DNA from: Cordia subcordata
Taxonomy: Eukaryota; Streptophyta; Magnoliopsida; Boraginales; Cordiaceae
Direction of reading: 5' to 3'
Assembly (NCBI GenBank): GCA_028554755.1
Contig: JAPTOF010000006.1
Span: 6,876,501 to 6,940,500, forward strand
DNA: 64,000 nt
Part shown: in pieces, positions 24,701 to 36,788 of the stretch
Position numbering within the stretch: the first letter of the stretch is position 1
Layout of the letters: each line of letters begins with the position of its first letter
Notes under the pieces: generated by a model
What the model saw: only the letters and a program-made list of their open reading frames with translations
Told to the model about the DNA's origin: nothing
Database searches by the model: none
Program-made: the position numbers and the translations under genes

Positions 24701-25890
24701 GGCAGAATGCCAATAATAAATCAAGCAACTATCCGCACAGTTGAGTAGCACAGTTCAGTTCTCTGATACTCCAGAATGGTGAGTGAAGAATGAAAACAAG
24801 CCACACAACCATAGAATTTTCGATATATCCAAAACGGCTAATTGACAACGAAAACCTACAAAATTGATGTAACAAAAAAGAACTCTTATAAATGTTGTAG
24901 GAACACAAAAGATAAGTGTACTAACTTTACGAATTCCTAGAAGCAGTCCCCCACACTCTCCCCTTATACAAGACAACGTGTACGGCATACAGTCCCCCAT
25001 TATGCTACAAGTCAGTGGTTAATGGTTAAAATACCTGAATTCATGACAGTAGAAAGTCTATATGTCTATATATCTCTGAAAATTGTAGCTTCTAGTGAGT
25101 ATATAAGGCTTTTGTAATTGAGTTTTTGCCAGGTGTATGTATGTTAACACTTTACACAGATTATCCTAATCAAGTAAGTAGAAGAATTAATCAACAAGGA
25201 ACAAAGTGCAGATTACCAACCTCATCTTTTACTGCCCCATTGGAAAGGTCAAAAGCCGCATCGTTTAGCTACAAAATACCCAACAAGATATATAAATGAT
25301 ACCCTTTTGAACAATTACAGAAGGTAGTGGGGGGAAAAAAATTTATGCATACACACAAAGGCCAGCCTCCTGTTTTATCATATTTATTTATCATTTTCAG
25401 CATGCCTATAGAAAAACACACACAAGAACACACGCAGTTCGCGGTACAAGCCATAGTGCGTCAAAGGCTATTTACATCAAGTCGAAGATCACGAGGCAGC
25501 TTCGAGAAGTAATCCGCAGGAAGAACAAAACTGTCCTGCAAATAAAACCAACACAAGAAAAAGCATATGAAAAATTGCAAGCATTAAAAAAACGAAAAAT
25601 AAAGAAATTAAACTAATTTTTTTTTCCCATGATGAGATAATGCTTACAGCAAGTTCTTGTAGAAGGGTTTGTGGGTCTGGTTGAAGGGGTATGGATGAGG
25701 AGGAGGAAGAGGAGTCTGAGTCAGTGAGCGCAAATGAGATTCTTGATTTCGAGAAAGATTTGAATTTGAGGGGGGTCTTAAAGTACGAGGTTGTGGGGAT
25801 ATGGTGGAGATTTTTGGAAATGTTAAGGGTGTCAGCGGAAGGGAGCTTAGGAGGTTGAAGAGGCTGCAGAAGAGAGGAACAAGCAGCCAT
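21796..25890 (-). CDS. Conserved plant protein, probably plastid-targeted membrane protein of unknown function
   Basis: Nine exons join without breaks: 25648-25890, 25476-25535, 25221-25268, 24491-24623, 24285-24361, 22337-22435, 22176-22246, 21998-22088 and 21796-21906, giving 310 residues. The N-terminus (MAACSSLLQPLQPPKLPSAD) is rich in Ser, Thr and Lys with few acidic residues, like a chloroplast transit peptide. The mature part has DSFVLPADYFSKLPRDLRLD, LNDAAFDLSNGAVKDECGQE and RLVSAGRRFQAMGQYGQGE. A Gly-rich hydrophobic segment (AYIGAVIGFVFGILSW) and a second hydrophobic stretch near the C-terminus (LLALFYSSTFLSAFATVGLVLLAGQL) follow, ending LKSKEK. Two membrane spans near the C-terminus are likely. 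I recognise the sequence as a single-copy type of plant protein but cannot assign a function or symbol. The intron at 22436-24284 is 1.85 kb and holds a degenerate aagcttaagctttta...atggtatca phrase typical of retroelement scraps. Confidence 0.85.
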
Positions 25891-26755
25891 TGATGAGATG
25901 AGGAAACGAGGAAACAGTTTTTGGGTGTTGTGTGTTGTGTGTGCTGACTGTAAGACACTGATTTGGCGGTCTATACAGCAATAGATTCATATGTGGGCAC
26001 CACCAATTAGCAAAATTAGATTGGGTTTGGCTCTCCAGCCAGTAGGAATTTTTTCTCTCTCTTTTTTTTTTCTTCTTTTTTTGGCTTATTTAATGGGAAC
26101 AAAGATAACAAAGGGATATTTTGAGTGGATGACTTTGGAATATTATGAAAAATCAAGAGCCCATTCGAGTATTTTTTTTGTTTTCTGTTTCTAGAAACAG
26201 ATTTTAAATAAGTATTTGAAAACTATTTTTAGAAATAAAAAAACAAAAAATACATTTGAAAAATGTGTTTCGGGAACAACTTGTAATAATAAAAAACAAA
26301 AATTGCATTTACAAAATCTGACTGAAAACAATTTTAAAGAACAAAAAAACAAGAAACTTATTTGGTTGCATATGTTTTAAATTCTTTTTTAACTCAATAG
26401 AAGTAAACAAGATATTAATCACATAACTTAAATACTAAAATCCAAAATTTAAATTAAAAAAAAAATTTGCTCTCAACAAAAGATAAATCTTATTTCATAA
26501 AAGAATATATCTGTCAGTCTTACTTGAATATAACACTCTTCAATTTTATTTTCAAGTTAATAAAATAACTACTATAATACTCAAGAAACCACTTTAGTTT
26601 AACGCTATAACCGATCCTAGATAGTGGTATTTTGTTTAGGCAAAACATGTATTTGAGTAGATACATGATCTATGAGATCAAAATTCTATCACAAATTAAT
26701 ATGATCATGGAAATAGAAGTATGTAATTTTGGTCACATGCACACACATGTATAGG

Positions 26756-26795
<40 letters not shown>

Positions 26796-28140
26796 CCATG
26801 TATATGTATATCTTAAAATTCTTCTTTTTTGAGCCATTTTAGAGTGTTACATTAATGCTTACATGACATATTAAGGCTTGCATAGTATGCTTCATGTATT
26901 AAATAAAAGTAAAATTAAGAATTAAAAAATTAACAATTTAAAAGTTAAAATAAAAACTAAAAAAACTACAAAATTTAAAAAAATAAAGAATTAGAAATTA
27001 AAAAAATTAAATAAATTTAAATAAGTAAATAAAATTTAAAAAATATGAATATATTCGAGGTTTGAAATAAAAATAAATAAAAGTCATGCAACGCATGGAT
27101 ACCATCGCACTGGTTGAGGGATAAGAGGTGAGAAAAGACTTAAGAAGAGAGAGAATATAATAGATTTGTAAAAATTGATAGGATTTTATTTTTAGATGTG
27201 TTTCATAATATTATTATGATATTGTTGTTTTTTGAGTAAAAAGAACAAAAACATTGAAAACATCTAAAATGTGTTTTTGTTTTTGAGTAATAGTTTTTTG
27301 GAACTATTTTTTAAGAACAAAACCAGAAATACCAATTGTTAACCAGACGAGGCAGAACTAATTAAACTACGCAAATTAGGATTATTCTCGTGCAAAGACA
27401 AATCACTCTGATACAAAAAGGGGGAAAAAAAGAAGAAGAAGGAAATGGAGTTCCATGTATATCCGTGATACATTGAGATGTTATACTCTTCTAATAGAAA
27501 AAGAATTACTACTATAATGTCGAAAACTTTCTGTCTGTTAGTGCATATTGAAATCAGAAAGAGGGATGACGAGTGCTTTCCTTATTATGTTTGTTGATTA
27601 CTTTAGATAATCCAATTTGATTATCTTCACTTTCTATTCAAGATTGCTAATTGAAATTTCACATAAGATTCAGATGGTTCGTCATTGTTCATCTAATGAG
27701 ATTCTATTGAAGATAATGATAAGTTCACGGTCTCAAAAAAAACTTGTGTTTCTTTCTTTGCTTTTCATACAAAACTTTTTTTAAAGTATTTATAGGCCAA
27801 AGAGTCAATGCTCCTTCTTGCAGACTCTAATGGAGTACAATGGTGAAGTTTGGTTTGTTTTTATGGTGTCATCATCCAAGGACTCGACTGCCATCATCCA
27901 AATTATTTACCTTATATGTTATCTTAGATTCACCTAACTGGATTACTATCAATGTTGTATTTTAGTTTATTATCTGTTGATTGTGAAGTAATACCATTGG
28001 CATTAAATGTTGAACTTGATGCAGACTTCTGTGTCATATTTGGCTGTATCTATTTCATATGATGTTTCCTTTTTCGTGTGTGTCAATTAGAGTTAGTGTA
28101 TGTTCTTGGCTTGTCTATATTGGCAACACATAGCCATGCA
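25891..28140. other. Spacer upstream of the plastid protein gene
   Basis: No gene recognised. It contains a perfect TA microsatellite at 26760-26790 and long A-rich stretches (26880-27080). Phrases rich in aaaacaaaaa and gtgtttttgttttt occur at 26170-26340 and, roughly inverted, at 27190-27330; this might be the two ends of a decayed DNA element about 1.2 kb long, but the match is weak. Confidence 0.4.
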
Positions 28141-28189
28141 AAAGCAAATGGTTGGTGTCTTTTGATTGTATTTTATTGCGTGTTTTGCA

Positions 28190-28925
28190 ATAGCTTTTTA
28201 AGTAACGTTTAGTATTTTGATTGATCAAAATACTATTTTGCTGAATTATTGATGCTCAATAAACTAGCGTTTCAAGTAGCTTTTAGTGTTTCAACTAACG
28301 TTTCTCAAAAACTAAAAATTTTAACGTTTCAGATAACTTTTAGCTTTTCATGTTTTTTTTGGCAATTCTACCCTTTTTACATTTTTTTATTTTTGTATGC
28401 TTTTTCCAATCTCTCTCAATATTTTTATCTTTTCTTTCACAAATATAAATAAGAAATAATATAAAACTGAATTTCAATTTCTATATAATCAACATTACTA
28501 AAAGCATAAGTTTTATTAGTGCATTTTTTTAACAAAATAATTTTGAATATATTAAAATTAATTTTTGTAGTATTGATATAAATGTTTTATCAAAAAATTA
28601 GTTATACTTTAATATTAAAATATGATTATGAAAATAAATATCTAATTATGAAATATATTATCTTATTCCTATAATAGTAATAGTAATTACAATTATCATA
28701 AAAATAAAAATAAAATAATAATAATAATAATAATAACAACATGATATCAATGTCCTTTTACGTCATTTAACATTAATCAGCTAATCTAATAGTTAATTTT
28801 ACCGAACACATTTTGTTCAATTAGCTAGTTAAACAACTATCCACTAACAGCTAAAATATAATAGTGATCAGATACCCAAATAGCTATCAGCTACTCCAAT
28901 AACTAAATTTTCCGAACAGGCCCTT
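28190..28925. other. A/T-rich low-complexity region, possible non-autonomous element
   Basis: The right part has repeated gctatcagctactcc/gctagttaaacaac-like phrases and ends with ttccgaacaggccc, which is a common terminus of plant hAT-like non-autonomous elements. A matching left end was not found. An (AAT)n run lies near 28713-28735. Confidence 0.3.
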
Positions 28926-29249
28926 AGACTTTCTGATTCTGTACTATCAGGTGGCATTGGTAATTTAGTGACAATTGATTCTATGAGTCGGTTTTCAGGA
29001 TTGCACACCATATTGAATTTTGGATTTGGATCGTTTCCTAGTGAAGTTCTCTTTAAATGTTTATGAGGTGTTTTATTGACCCTTAGATTTAAATGGACAA
29101 ATTTAGGCCATTCAATTAAAATTATGGCCAATAATTTCAAGAAAAATAATTTAAAATTTATTCTTAATTACTCGGAGAGAACTCCACTAGGAGGGAATCC
29201 GAATCCAAGAGAGTGACTTCATGCAATCATGCGCGCTAACAAAGTAAAA

Positions 29250-29513
29250 AGGGTTAATGAACTATTTAGTATTTTATTTTTAACTCTTTCAACTATTAAA
29301 TTTTTTATGATTAAAATATAACAAATTAATACCTTAATCCTTGTAATATGTGTCATTATTAGTCCTCACGTCAAATGTCATTAAAAAAATAATCAATTTA
29401 ACACGTGACATACATATAAATTAATAGCATTACAAATGATTAATTTGTCGTATTTTAAATATAAATAGGAGACTTAAATATTAAAAGAGTGAAAAATGAG
29501 AAACTAAAAGGAT
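29250..29513. mobile_element. Putative palindromic MITE (about 260 bp)
   Basis: The left arm (gaactatttagtattttatttttaactctttc...) and the reversed right arm (cttttagtttctcatttttcactcttt...) pair imperfectly for about 90 bases, through acaaattaat. It resembles the longer palindrome at 39565-39912. The element has no open frame. The borders are approximate. Confidence 0.5.
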
Positions 29514-29863
29514 AGCAATCCAAATAAAGACAAGACTGTATCCAACATTGTCCAAGTATACAAAAGACAAAAAAACAAAAAGGAAAAAAGGAAAAGTGAA
29601 AAGGTCGCAATTAACAATGCAAGGGCAATTGAACATGGTCATCTCGTATATATTGATGCAAAAGCTTCCATTTAATCCACTATTTAAAAATACAATTATG
29701 ATGATCAGAGAACAAATTGACTTGATATCATGCTGTTTGATAAATAGATGACAACAAGAAGTTGATCATTTCCCTGAAGAATAACACAATGAAATAACAC
29801 AAGACTAGCAACAAACAAACATAACAAATAAAGTCGTGAGATCACAAATTAAATTAAATTAAA

Positions 29864-32565
29864 TTAATTTAATGATGATGATTTCATAGCCAGAACTGTA
29901 CTCAGGTTCATGGGGTGCATCATGTTGGGTGACCCATTCATTAACTGTTCAACAATCAAACGATTTGCCCTTTCGCTTGGATGAAACGGGTCCCAAAATG
30001 CATACACATCTCTGTCGGGGCACAAGTTTGATAATGGTGTGCACAAGCCTATTCCATTGTATGGCCCTTGTCCACAGCATGCAATCTTTGATGTAACAAA
30101 CCCTGTCAATTCACCAAAAACAATTAATATTAATGATGACCAATACGTTATATGAAAGTGGTGTAATGGATCACGTTTCGAATTTGAATCAGTTAAAAGT
30201 TAATAGTTTTTAAATAAGTCTCCATAAAATTTGTGTTTAATTAACTTAGATCATATTCTGTGCGAGCAAAGACATGTGATGCTAAATTGTTGGTGGCCCT
30301 AGCGGAGTCTGTGTCATATTAACCTGGATTATGTTTCGTCCGAGCAAAGACGTGATGCTAGGTTGTAGGTGACCATAGTGGAGTTTGTGTCTAATTAACC
30401 TAGACAGTACGTATTTAGTCCGAGCAAAGACTTGTGGTGCTAAGTTGGTGATCCTAGAGGAGTTTGTGTCTAAATAACCTAGATTATGTATGTTTTGTCC
30501 GAGCAGAGACGTGTGCTGTGGTGGCCCTAGAGGAGTTTTTCAGTGATTGGAGGGAAAAGAAAAAAGAAAGAAAAACGAAAGGTCTTAATCCGATTATAAT
30601 GATTAGTGAGTGGAGGGAGGACAAATTGATGCGTGTGTCACCTACTCCGCCTACCCAATTTTATATCACACAACATCTAATAAAGATGTTACTGTTAATT
30701 ACTTAAAAAATAAAGAATAAAAAATAAAAGTTTGCATGATCACCATAAAAGTTTCACGTACCAAAGGTTTGAGGGTTGTTGATGAAATTCAAGTGCATTT
30801 CATTTGTGTTGGCAGCAATGAAGACATTGGAGCCAATCTCAGAGTTGAGTTCATTGATCATCTGAACCAACTGTGGGTTAAAGAGCCCAGCAGCGCGTTG
30901 CAACTCGACCGCGCATTCACCACTTCTGCTGTGCAACGCCAGCTCTGCGGGGACACAACCCAGTGGTCCTGTCCCTGTCACGAGAACCGTTCGAGCCCCT
31001 ACTTCATATAGCCTCTGCATTTTAACATATAGACACACAATCAGTGAGAATTCTTTTTGGTCCTTTTGAATATATGTAACGAGGAAATATACACTCGTAT
31101 CTATATATATACTCTGTGCTATATACACCATACACTAAGTATGTTAAAGTAACAATCATGCTGTAAAAGGTGTGTGCAGTGGAAATATGATAAGCTGTTG
31201 AATTGCAATCGGATGGATGGCCAGATGAAGCGCACACATGTAGTCGATCTATACTTAAACTACAATGTATCATACAAAATATAATTCGTGGGCCAAGGTA
31301 GGGTTGTGTTTTTAAAGATGGATAATAATCATAAAAGTAAGTCCACACTGGTATTAGTATTTAAAATGTTTAAAAGAATGTCATGCAGCAAAGTACAGCT
31401 TGACAATGGCAAAATACATTGTGAAGGAAAAATAGGGACGGTCTACATATGCAAATCAAATATTGGATCATTACATATATTGACAGCTTTTGTTATATTA
31501 AATCTACTTTAAAATTACAAAATTATAGTATAATGGCATACCTCAATTATTTGGTTCAATTGATTAAGTGCTCGACATAATTTATTAGGGTAGAGCAAAA
31601 ATGAATAATGAGGAGCTGTGATCATTACAACTGTTGCTTGTGGAAAAGCACATGCAGGATTTATTTCCTTATTAATAAGTAGTGTGTACAAGTACAACTA
31701 CCCTTTCTTTTTGCCTCACATCTACTCATAAATAGACAAACTATACGCATTATCTGCATCAACAATAAGTCACTTTTATCCTGCCTGCAACATAAAGTAG
31801 TGTCTCTTTCGTTATAAATTATTCGAATGGTCATGCATAGAATTCTTGCAGATCAGATGAATGGACATGGTTTCACAGACTTGTAAGCTTGATATCTTAG
31901 TCACAAACTTTATCATGTTTTTGACTGGGACAGCTTAATTAATACATATGAAAATTGAATAAATGCTACTTAATTAGCTAATATGAATCCCATGAGATAT
32001 AAAACTGACAGCTAGATTATAAATAATTGCTCAAAAATCACAGAACAACAGAATTAATTGGCATCCTCATGTCAAACCTAGCTAGTCATGTTTTGCTATC
32101 CAGTCTTAGTACTTGAAATCAAGATCGATATTGAAGACTCATTTGGATTTCCTTTTCCTAAAAGCACTTTCTTTTCTAAAATATTTGAAAAGTTAAAATT
32201 TTTGGCCCTTGAAAAAAGTTAAAATTGAACTTTTTTTAGAGTTTTAACTTTTTTTAAAATCCAATTCAAATACTTATTGCAAAAAGGATGTCACTTTTCC
32301 AAGACAAAATGTTTTCCCATGAAAAAAAAAAAATCTAAACAGAAGTCATCTCTGTAGAGATACTCTGTATATGATTAAGGACAATAGTTAAACCATGATC
32401 AATCTACGTACGAACAAATTATGGACAAAGTTACCAACATTACTAGATATCACCCTTTTATTGTTCCCTACATTTACGCTTGATTGACATGTCAAAAGGG
32501 AAGAAAGAAATGAAAACTTCCGTCTCGTTAATTCAAAGATGTTAGATATCTAACATTTCTTGAGA

Positions 32566-32617
<52 letters not shown>

Positions 32618-35117
32618 CCTGTAAAACTTTCTTGTACTCCGAAATCACAAAGCGGACGTAGTCGGGAAGGGCAAATTGGCGAGACCTAGCAGAATTGGGA
32701 ACCAAGTAATAGTTATTGACAAAATCATTGCCACCAAGAGTGATGAGAACAAGTGCATCAGTCACGAGTTGTTGAGCCTGCACAGGGCCTATGACTGCGG
32801 CTAACCGACGTTGGTACTGTTGGAAGTAATCAAGTTGTTGGCCTATCCGAATAATGTTCACCTGCAAATTCATGCAGCATTTTAATAGATTGCTTAAAGT
32901 ATTTACTGTCACTAATAGACCATATGAATTATGATACCTAACAATATTTTACCTTTAACTAATATTGTCAGAGATGTAACTTTTCTGGCATGAAATAGCT
33001 GTGATATAGGCAGTTTCCTAACATTAAATTTTATTAGTTAGTCCGAAGGCGAACTCTTTTTCCACTTGTGCCAGAGGTCCCATAATCAGGTGGATTGTAA
33101 ATCAGGGATGTACATGAGTGGCAGCCCTGCCAAGGAGATGACCAACGGGTCACGAACCCAGCAGCAGCCCCCATAATATTTCAGCAGGGAACTGCCACCA
33201 CACGGATTCGAACCCGCGTTGTCGAAGTGTTTCCACCCCAATCACCTGGCCACTTACCAACTCACCTATGCCCTTGGGGGCAACATTAAATTTTATTAAT
33301 ATGTCCTTTCATGTACAAGGAGAGGTTGTTGTTTGAGCCTAAATAGTTGTCATATAAGACGCACAAGCAAAGTTTGTTTTTTAGCCTTGCACATGCACAT
33401 TTTTACTAACACTGAAGAAGCCATGTTATAGGACGTGTAGGTAAGGTTTATGTTTTAGCCTTGCACGTGCATTTTTCACTCACAATAAACTGGCAATGAT
33501 ATAGGTCGTCTTCTAAACATTTTATTGTATTAACAAGCCCTCTTACGTGAAGGCGGGGTTTTTTTTAACCTCAAACGTGCACGTTTTTATCGACACGGAA
33601 ATAACTATGATATAAGACCGGAAAGCGTGATTTGGTTTTTAACCTCACCAGCACACGTTTTTACTGTCACTGGGAAAAAGCTCTGACATTCAGGTGGTCT
33701 CCTAACATTTTCTGTGGCCTACATATATCTAAATGACGAGAGATATGGATTCGAGTTGGGTTCAAATAAAAACAGTTTGGTCCACGACATCCTCGCTGTA
33801 ATTACTAAGTGTTTCGAGAAAGGCTCGGCATGGCCCCGGAAGACTAGGAATATATAAACGAAGTATATAGACTTACAAACTGGACTCCTGTGTCGTCAAG
33901 AACCCCAACACCGGCGGAAGCAAAGTTGGCGCCAACAAGTAAGTTTCGCCCGCGCATCTCAGGGCTCAAGTATGGCAATGTGGGTTCCGAGCCAAGGTAT
34001 TCACCTAATGAAAAAACGTGTCACATTAATTACAGGCATTGATAATTAATATTGCAGAACACAATAGTACAACTGAATAAAAGCTCTTTAATTAAATGAT
34101 GCTCTCGAGAAACATAAGGGGTTGGTGAGTGCTATAAGTACTCTTAAAGATTTTAGCAACCCTTCTGCACAATGAGTGGGGTCTTCAGACAATATGAAGC
34201 CAGGGGATCAAATTATAGTCTCACCAATTGATGAAATAATTAGAAAATAATAGAGCTTGGTCTACCATATAATCAAGTGACTTAACCGTTCTTTAATTTA
34301 TATATAATAAGGGTTCGATATTTAATATACGGAATTCTTAATGCACTAGGGTTCTTTAGATCTTGTCTTTTTCTTGGAAATGTAGAACACACCAATATGC
34401 AATAACTAAATTAGGTGTTGGCTAGCTAGATGATTTACTACAGATTAGACCGTAAAGGCTTAAACATGGACGACAGAAATAGATATACAAGAAAAACATA
34501 TCTCAAAATACTACTGCCATGGGCACGCTTGAGCATTGCCATATTGGGACTGAGTAGAAGTTAAAGGCATGTAAAAATAGTAAAATGTTTACGTTAGACT
34601 AGGCTAAGCATGCACTGAGAACACGCTAAGATGTCGTTGCAGAATGTAGTAATGCTAAGTTAAATTTGAACCCAAACCCTTCTGGTATTTTGATTTAATT
34701 GACCGACACATCTAAACGTTTAAATTAATAGACAGTCGTTATATGTATTTACTTATTATTTTCAACACTACGAGGATGTGAATTTCAAACAAAGACTATA
34801 AGCCCTTGAATATGATAGTTAGAATTTAGTGTATGGTTATCTACGATATATATATAAAATGGAGAAACTTAACTGATAATGTCAGGGATGTTGAGGCCAT
34901 TGGAGAAACGACCACTAGGCCTGTGAGTTGGAGAGTCAATGCCATAAGGAGGCGCATCCGCTCGAGCGGTGGTAGCCAAGTAGTTGTTATTCCCGTTGTC
35001 GACCAAAGAATCTCCGAACACAAAGAATGCGCGTGCATCGGCACGCAAAAGGACGCTCTCCAGTGCCAGGAAGAGGATTAAAAATTTCCAGACGCAGGGA
35101 GCCATAAAGCCAGCCAT
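29864..35117 (-). CDS. GDSL esterase/lipase, LTL1/At5g33370 type
   Basis: Five exons (34874-35117, 33877-34004, 32619-32861, 30762-31014, 29864-30102) encode 368 residues, normal for the family. The start [20 protein letters not shown] is followed by an Ala-rich cleavage region, so a secretory signal peptide is clear and the enzyme should act in the wall or apoplast. All SGNH blocks are intact: block [15 protein letters not shown] (nucleophile Ser), block [10 protein letters not shown] (Gly), block [15 protein letters not shown] (Asn) and block [11 protein letters not shown] (Asp, His). Other family text is [34 protein letters not shown] and [21 protein letters not shown]. Relatives such as Arabidopsis LTL1 hydrolyse acyl esters and some act in cuticle or salt stress; the substrate of this one is unknown. 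An alternative Met lies 12 codons upstream, at 35153. Introns 2-4 are loaded with repeats. Confidence 0.94.
30224..30537. repeat. Minisatellite, four copies of an about 80-bp unit, in intron 4 of the GDSL gene
   Basis: Each unit contains gtgtctaattaacctaga, then gtccgagcaaagacgtg, then gctaagttggtgg, then ccctagaggagttt. Copies start near 30224, 30307, 30386 and 30463 and diverge at 10-25 percent by eye. They lie between exon 5 and exon 4. Confidence 0.8.
32141..32340. mobile_element. Putative MITE, TTTGGATT family copy 2 (GDSL intron 3)
   Basis: Begins atttggatttccttttcc and ends aaaaaaaatctaaac, which is an imperfect inverse. The interior phrase ccaattcaaatacttattgc matches ccaatctgaatacttgtta of the copy at 58074-58300. 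Confidence 0.5.
32571..32612. repeat. TA microsatellite touching the intron 3 splice donor of the GDSL gene
   Basis: About 21 TA dinucleotides. On the coding (minus) strand the exon 3 donor GTATGTAT at 32611-32618 runs directly into the TA tract, so the first bases of the intron are followed immediately by the repeat. Confidence 0.95.
32945..33715. repeat. Diverged tandem repeats of about 110 bp in GDSL intron 2, split by a SINE
   Basis: Recurring text is gatataggcagtttcctaac / gatataggtcgtcttctaaac, and ttttagccttgcacgtgca followed by tttttactaacac. At least four decayed copies occur between 33300 and 33715, and part of one lies left of the SINE at 32985-33036. The unit's origin is unknown. 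Confidence 0.6.
33037..33281 (-). mobile_element. tRNA-derived SINE with perfect 17-bp target duplication
   Basis: The 17-bp repeat aacattaaattttatta occurs at 33020-33036 and exactly again at 33282-33298. On the minus strand the inserted 245 bp has an A box (TAGGTGAGTTGG, 33257-33268) and a B box (GGTTCGAATCC, 33204-33214) 40-60 bp apart, the internal RNA polymerase III promoter of tRNA-like SINEs. It has no open frame. It lies in intron 2 of the GDSL gene, in the same direction as the gene. Confidence 0.85.
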
Positions 35118-35220
35118 GGAAATAGAAGGAAAGAGTTGCTCCACTAGCAGCAATATTATTGTTGCTAAATCAATTAAGCAACTTTTCTATGGTTTGGAAA
35201 ATCGAGTGTGCCTGAGCCTC

Positions 35221-35226
35221 TATATA
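35221..35226 (-). promoter_or_regulatory. Probable TATA box of the GDSL gene
   Basis: The minus strand reads CATGCATATATAGAGG, with TATATA at 35221-35226, 104 bp upstream of the start codon at 35117. The overlapping CATGCA is an RY-type motif; whether it works is unknown. Confidence 0.45.
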
Positions 35227-35792
35227 TGCATGAATATAATGTTAACAACCCTTGATGACTTCTAACTAAAGGCGTGTCCACCACATAAAGGACCACTAGA
35301 GGTGCCTAGGCTATTAAAGTTGGATCGTGTATATTAAATTTGACAGTTGTTTTGGAAGGTCGATGCATTCAATCTTCCCCCCCCCCCCCCGGCCCCTTAA
35401 AAAAATGGAGGCGAAATGTTTGATGCATTCAATCATTTGTTTGCTTGTAACCGCGTAAAGTTTTACCTATCAAGAACTGTTTCGATTAAAACTACTTGGT
35501 TCCATCTCTCACCTTTTCTTTCCTTTTATATATGTTTTTACGTTAACAACTAGGGAAAGCGAGGCCCTACGTGTATCTCGAGGCTCAACTCAATTTTCTT
35601 GTATAATATTCCACATCAATTTCTGGGACTAGTTAAGTAGTTTATAAGTTCTGACCCAAAAGAAAAAGAGAAAAAAAAAAGAAAAGAATAGTGGTTTATA
35701 AGTAGGTTTTAAGCTATAATTAATAATTTGCATTGATTATATTGGATCAGTTAATTTGAAAGTAAATACTTATTTATTATAATTATTACACC

Positions 35793-36085
35793 AATGTCCC
35801 TTGCAAACCTGAAAGTCTAGCTAGGCTCGAGGGTGTGACATCTAAAACTAAAGCACATTTATAATACTAGTCTCCCTTGCAAACCTGGAGGTCTAACTAG
35901 GTTCGAGGGCGTGACATCTGAAATTATAGCATATTTTGGTTTTACGGCTCAAGAACGTATGACATCTGAAACTAAAGCACCCTTTGGTATTTCTATTATA
36001 AAAGAAGAAATTTTTAATTTATTATACTTATAATACTAATCTTGCTCGCGAAGTTGCATATCTCGGCTTGAGGGCACACTTTGGT
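35793..36085. repeat. Tandem repeat, three to four copies of an about 80-bp unit with CTCGAGGGTGTGACATC
   Basis: Units contain cccttgcaaacctg, then aggctcgagggtgtgacatct, then aaactaaagca and ataatactagtct. Copies start near 35797, 35872, 35940 and 36030, decaying rightward. The core, reversed (gatgtcacaccctcgagcct), recurs in the repeat at 56.6-57.0 kb. Confidence 0.7.
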
Positions 36086-36741
36086 GCTACTATTTCGAAA
36101 GCTGAAAAAGTTTTCAAGACCTTAATAAGAGTTCCCAGGTAGAAAATACATTGGTGCATGGTTTAATTATGATCTCATATTGCTATATACATTTAGATAT
36201 CTCTCATAGCATTGTACACTTTCAAAATCTTTGGTGTTGGATTTGGTTTTCTCTTGTAATTAACCTTATATTAATTATTTGGACATTTATTGTTGTTAAA
36301 TTTTTCTTGCATTATATATTATTATCTAACTAAAAAAAAGTATGTGAACAAATACTTTTTCTTTTTTTAACTTATAAGCAGCAAAATAAATAGAGCCAAA
36401 CAGGCTCTATATCTCATTAGGGGACTAAATCCCATGTTGCTCCCATGCACTTAATTATTGGTATCTGGCTTTTGGTTCTTCTGTAGGTCGAAGTACCATA
36501 GGATCGATGTACGCAAACTCCAAATGACACGCATCCCAGTCCCTTGTTTTTCTTGAGTTTCTTTTTTAATTTTCAAAAGAATAAAGTTGAAATTTTCTAC
36601 GAATTTTTTCAGGTTTTAGGGGACTATATATGTTTTCTGTTAGATGTTTAATTTTGCTCCAAATTTAGTCTTATATAGACGTATCACGAATATAAATCTT
36701 AAAAGATCCCAAATTAAAAGACTTTCACTAAAAGGAATTAC

Positions 36742-36788
<47 letters not shown>

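Noticed and set aside
33204..33268. tRNA gene on the minus strand
   Set aside because: A and B boxes are present, but there is no cloverleaf acceptor stem, and the block is flanked by a 17-bp target repeat; it is a SINE.
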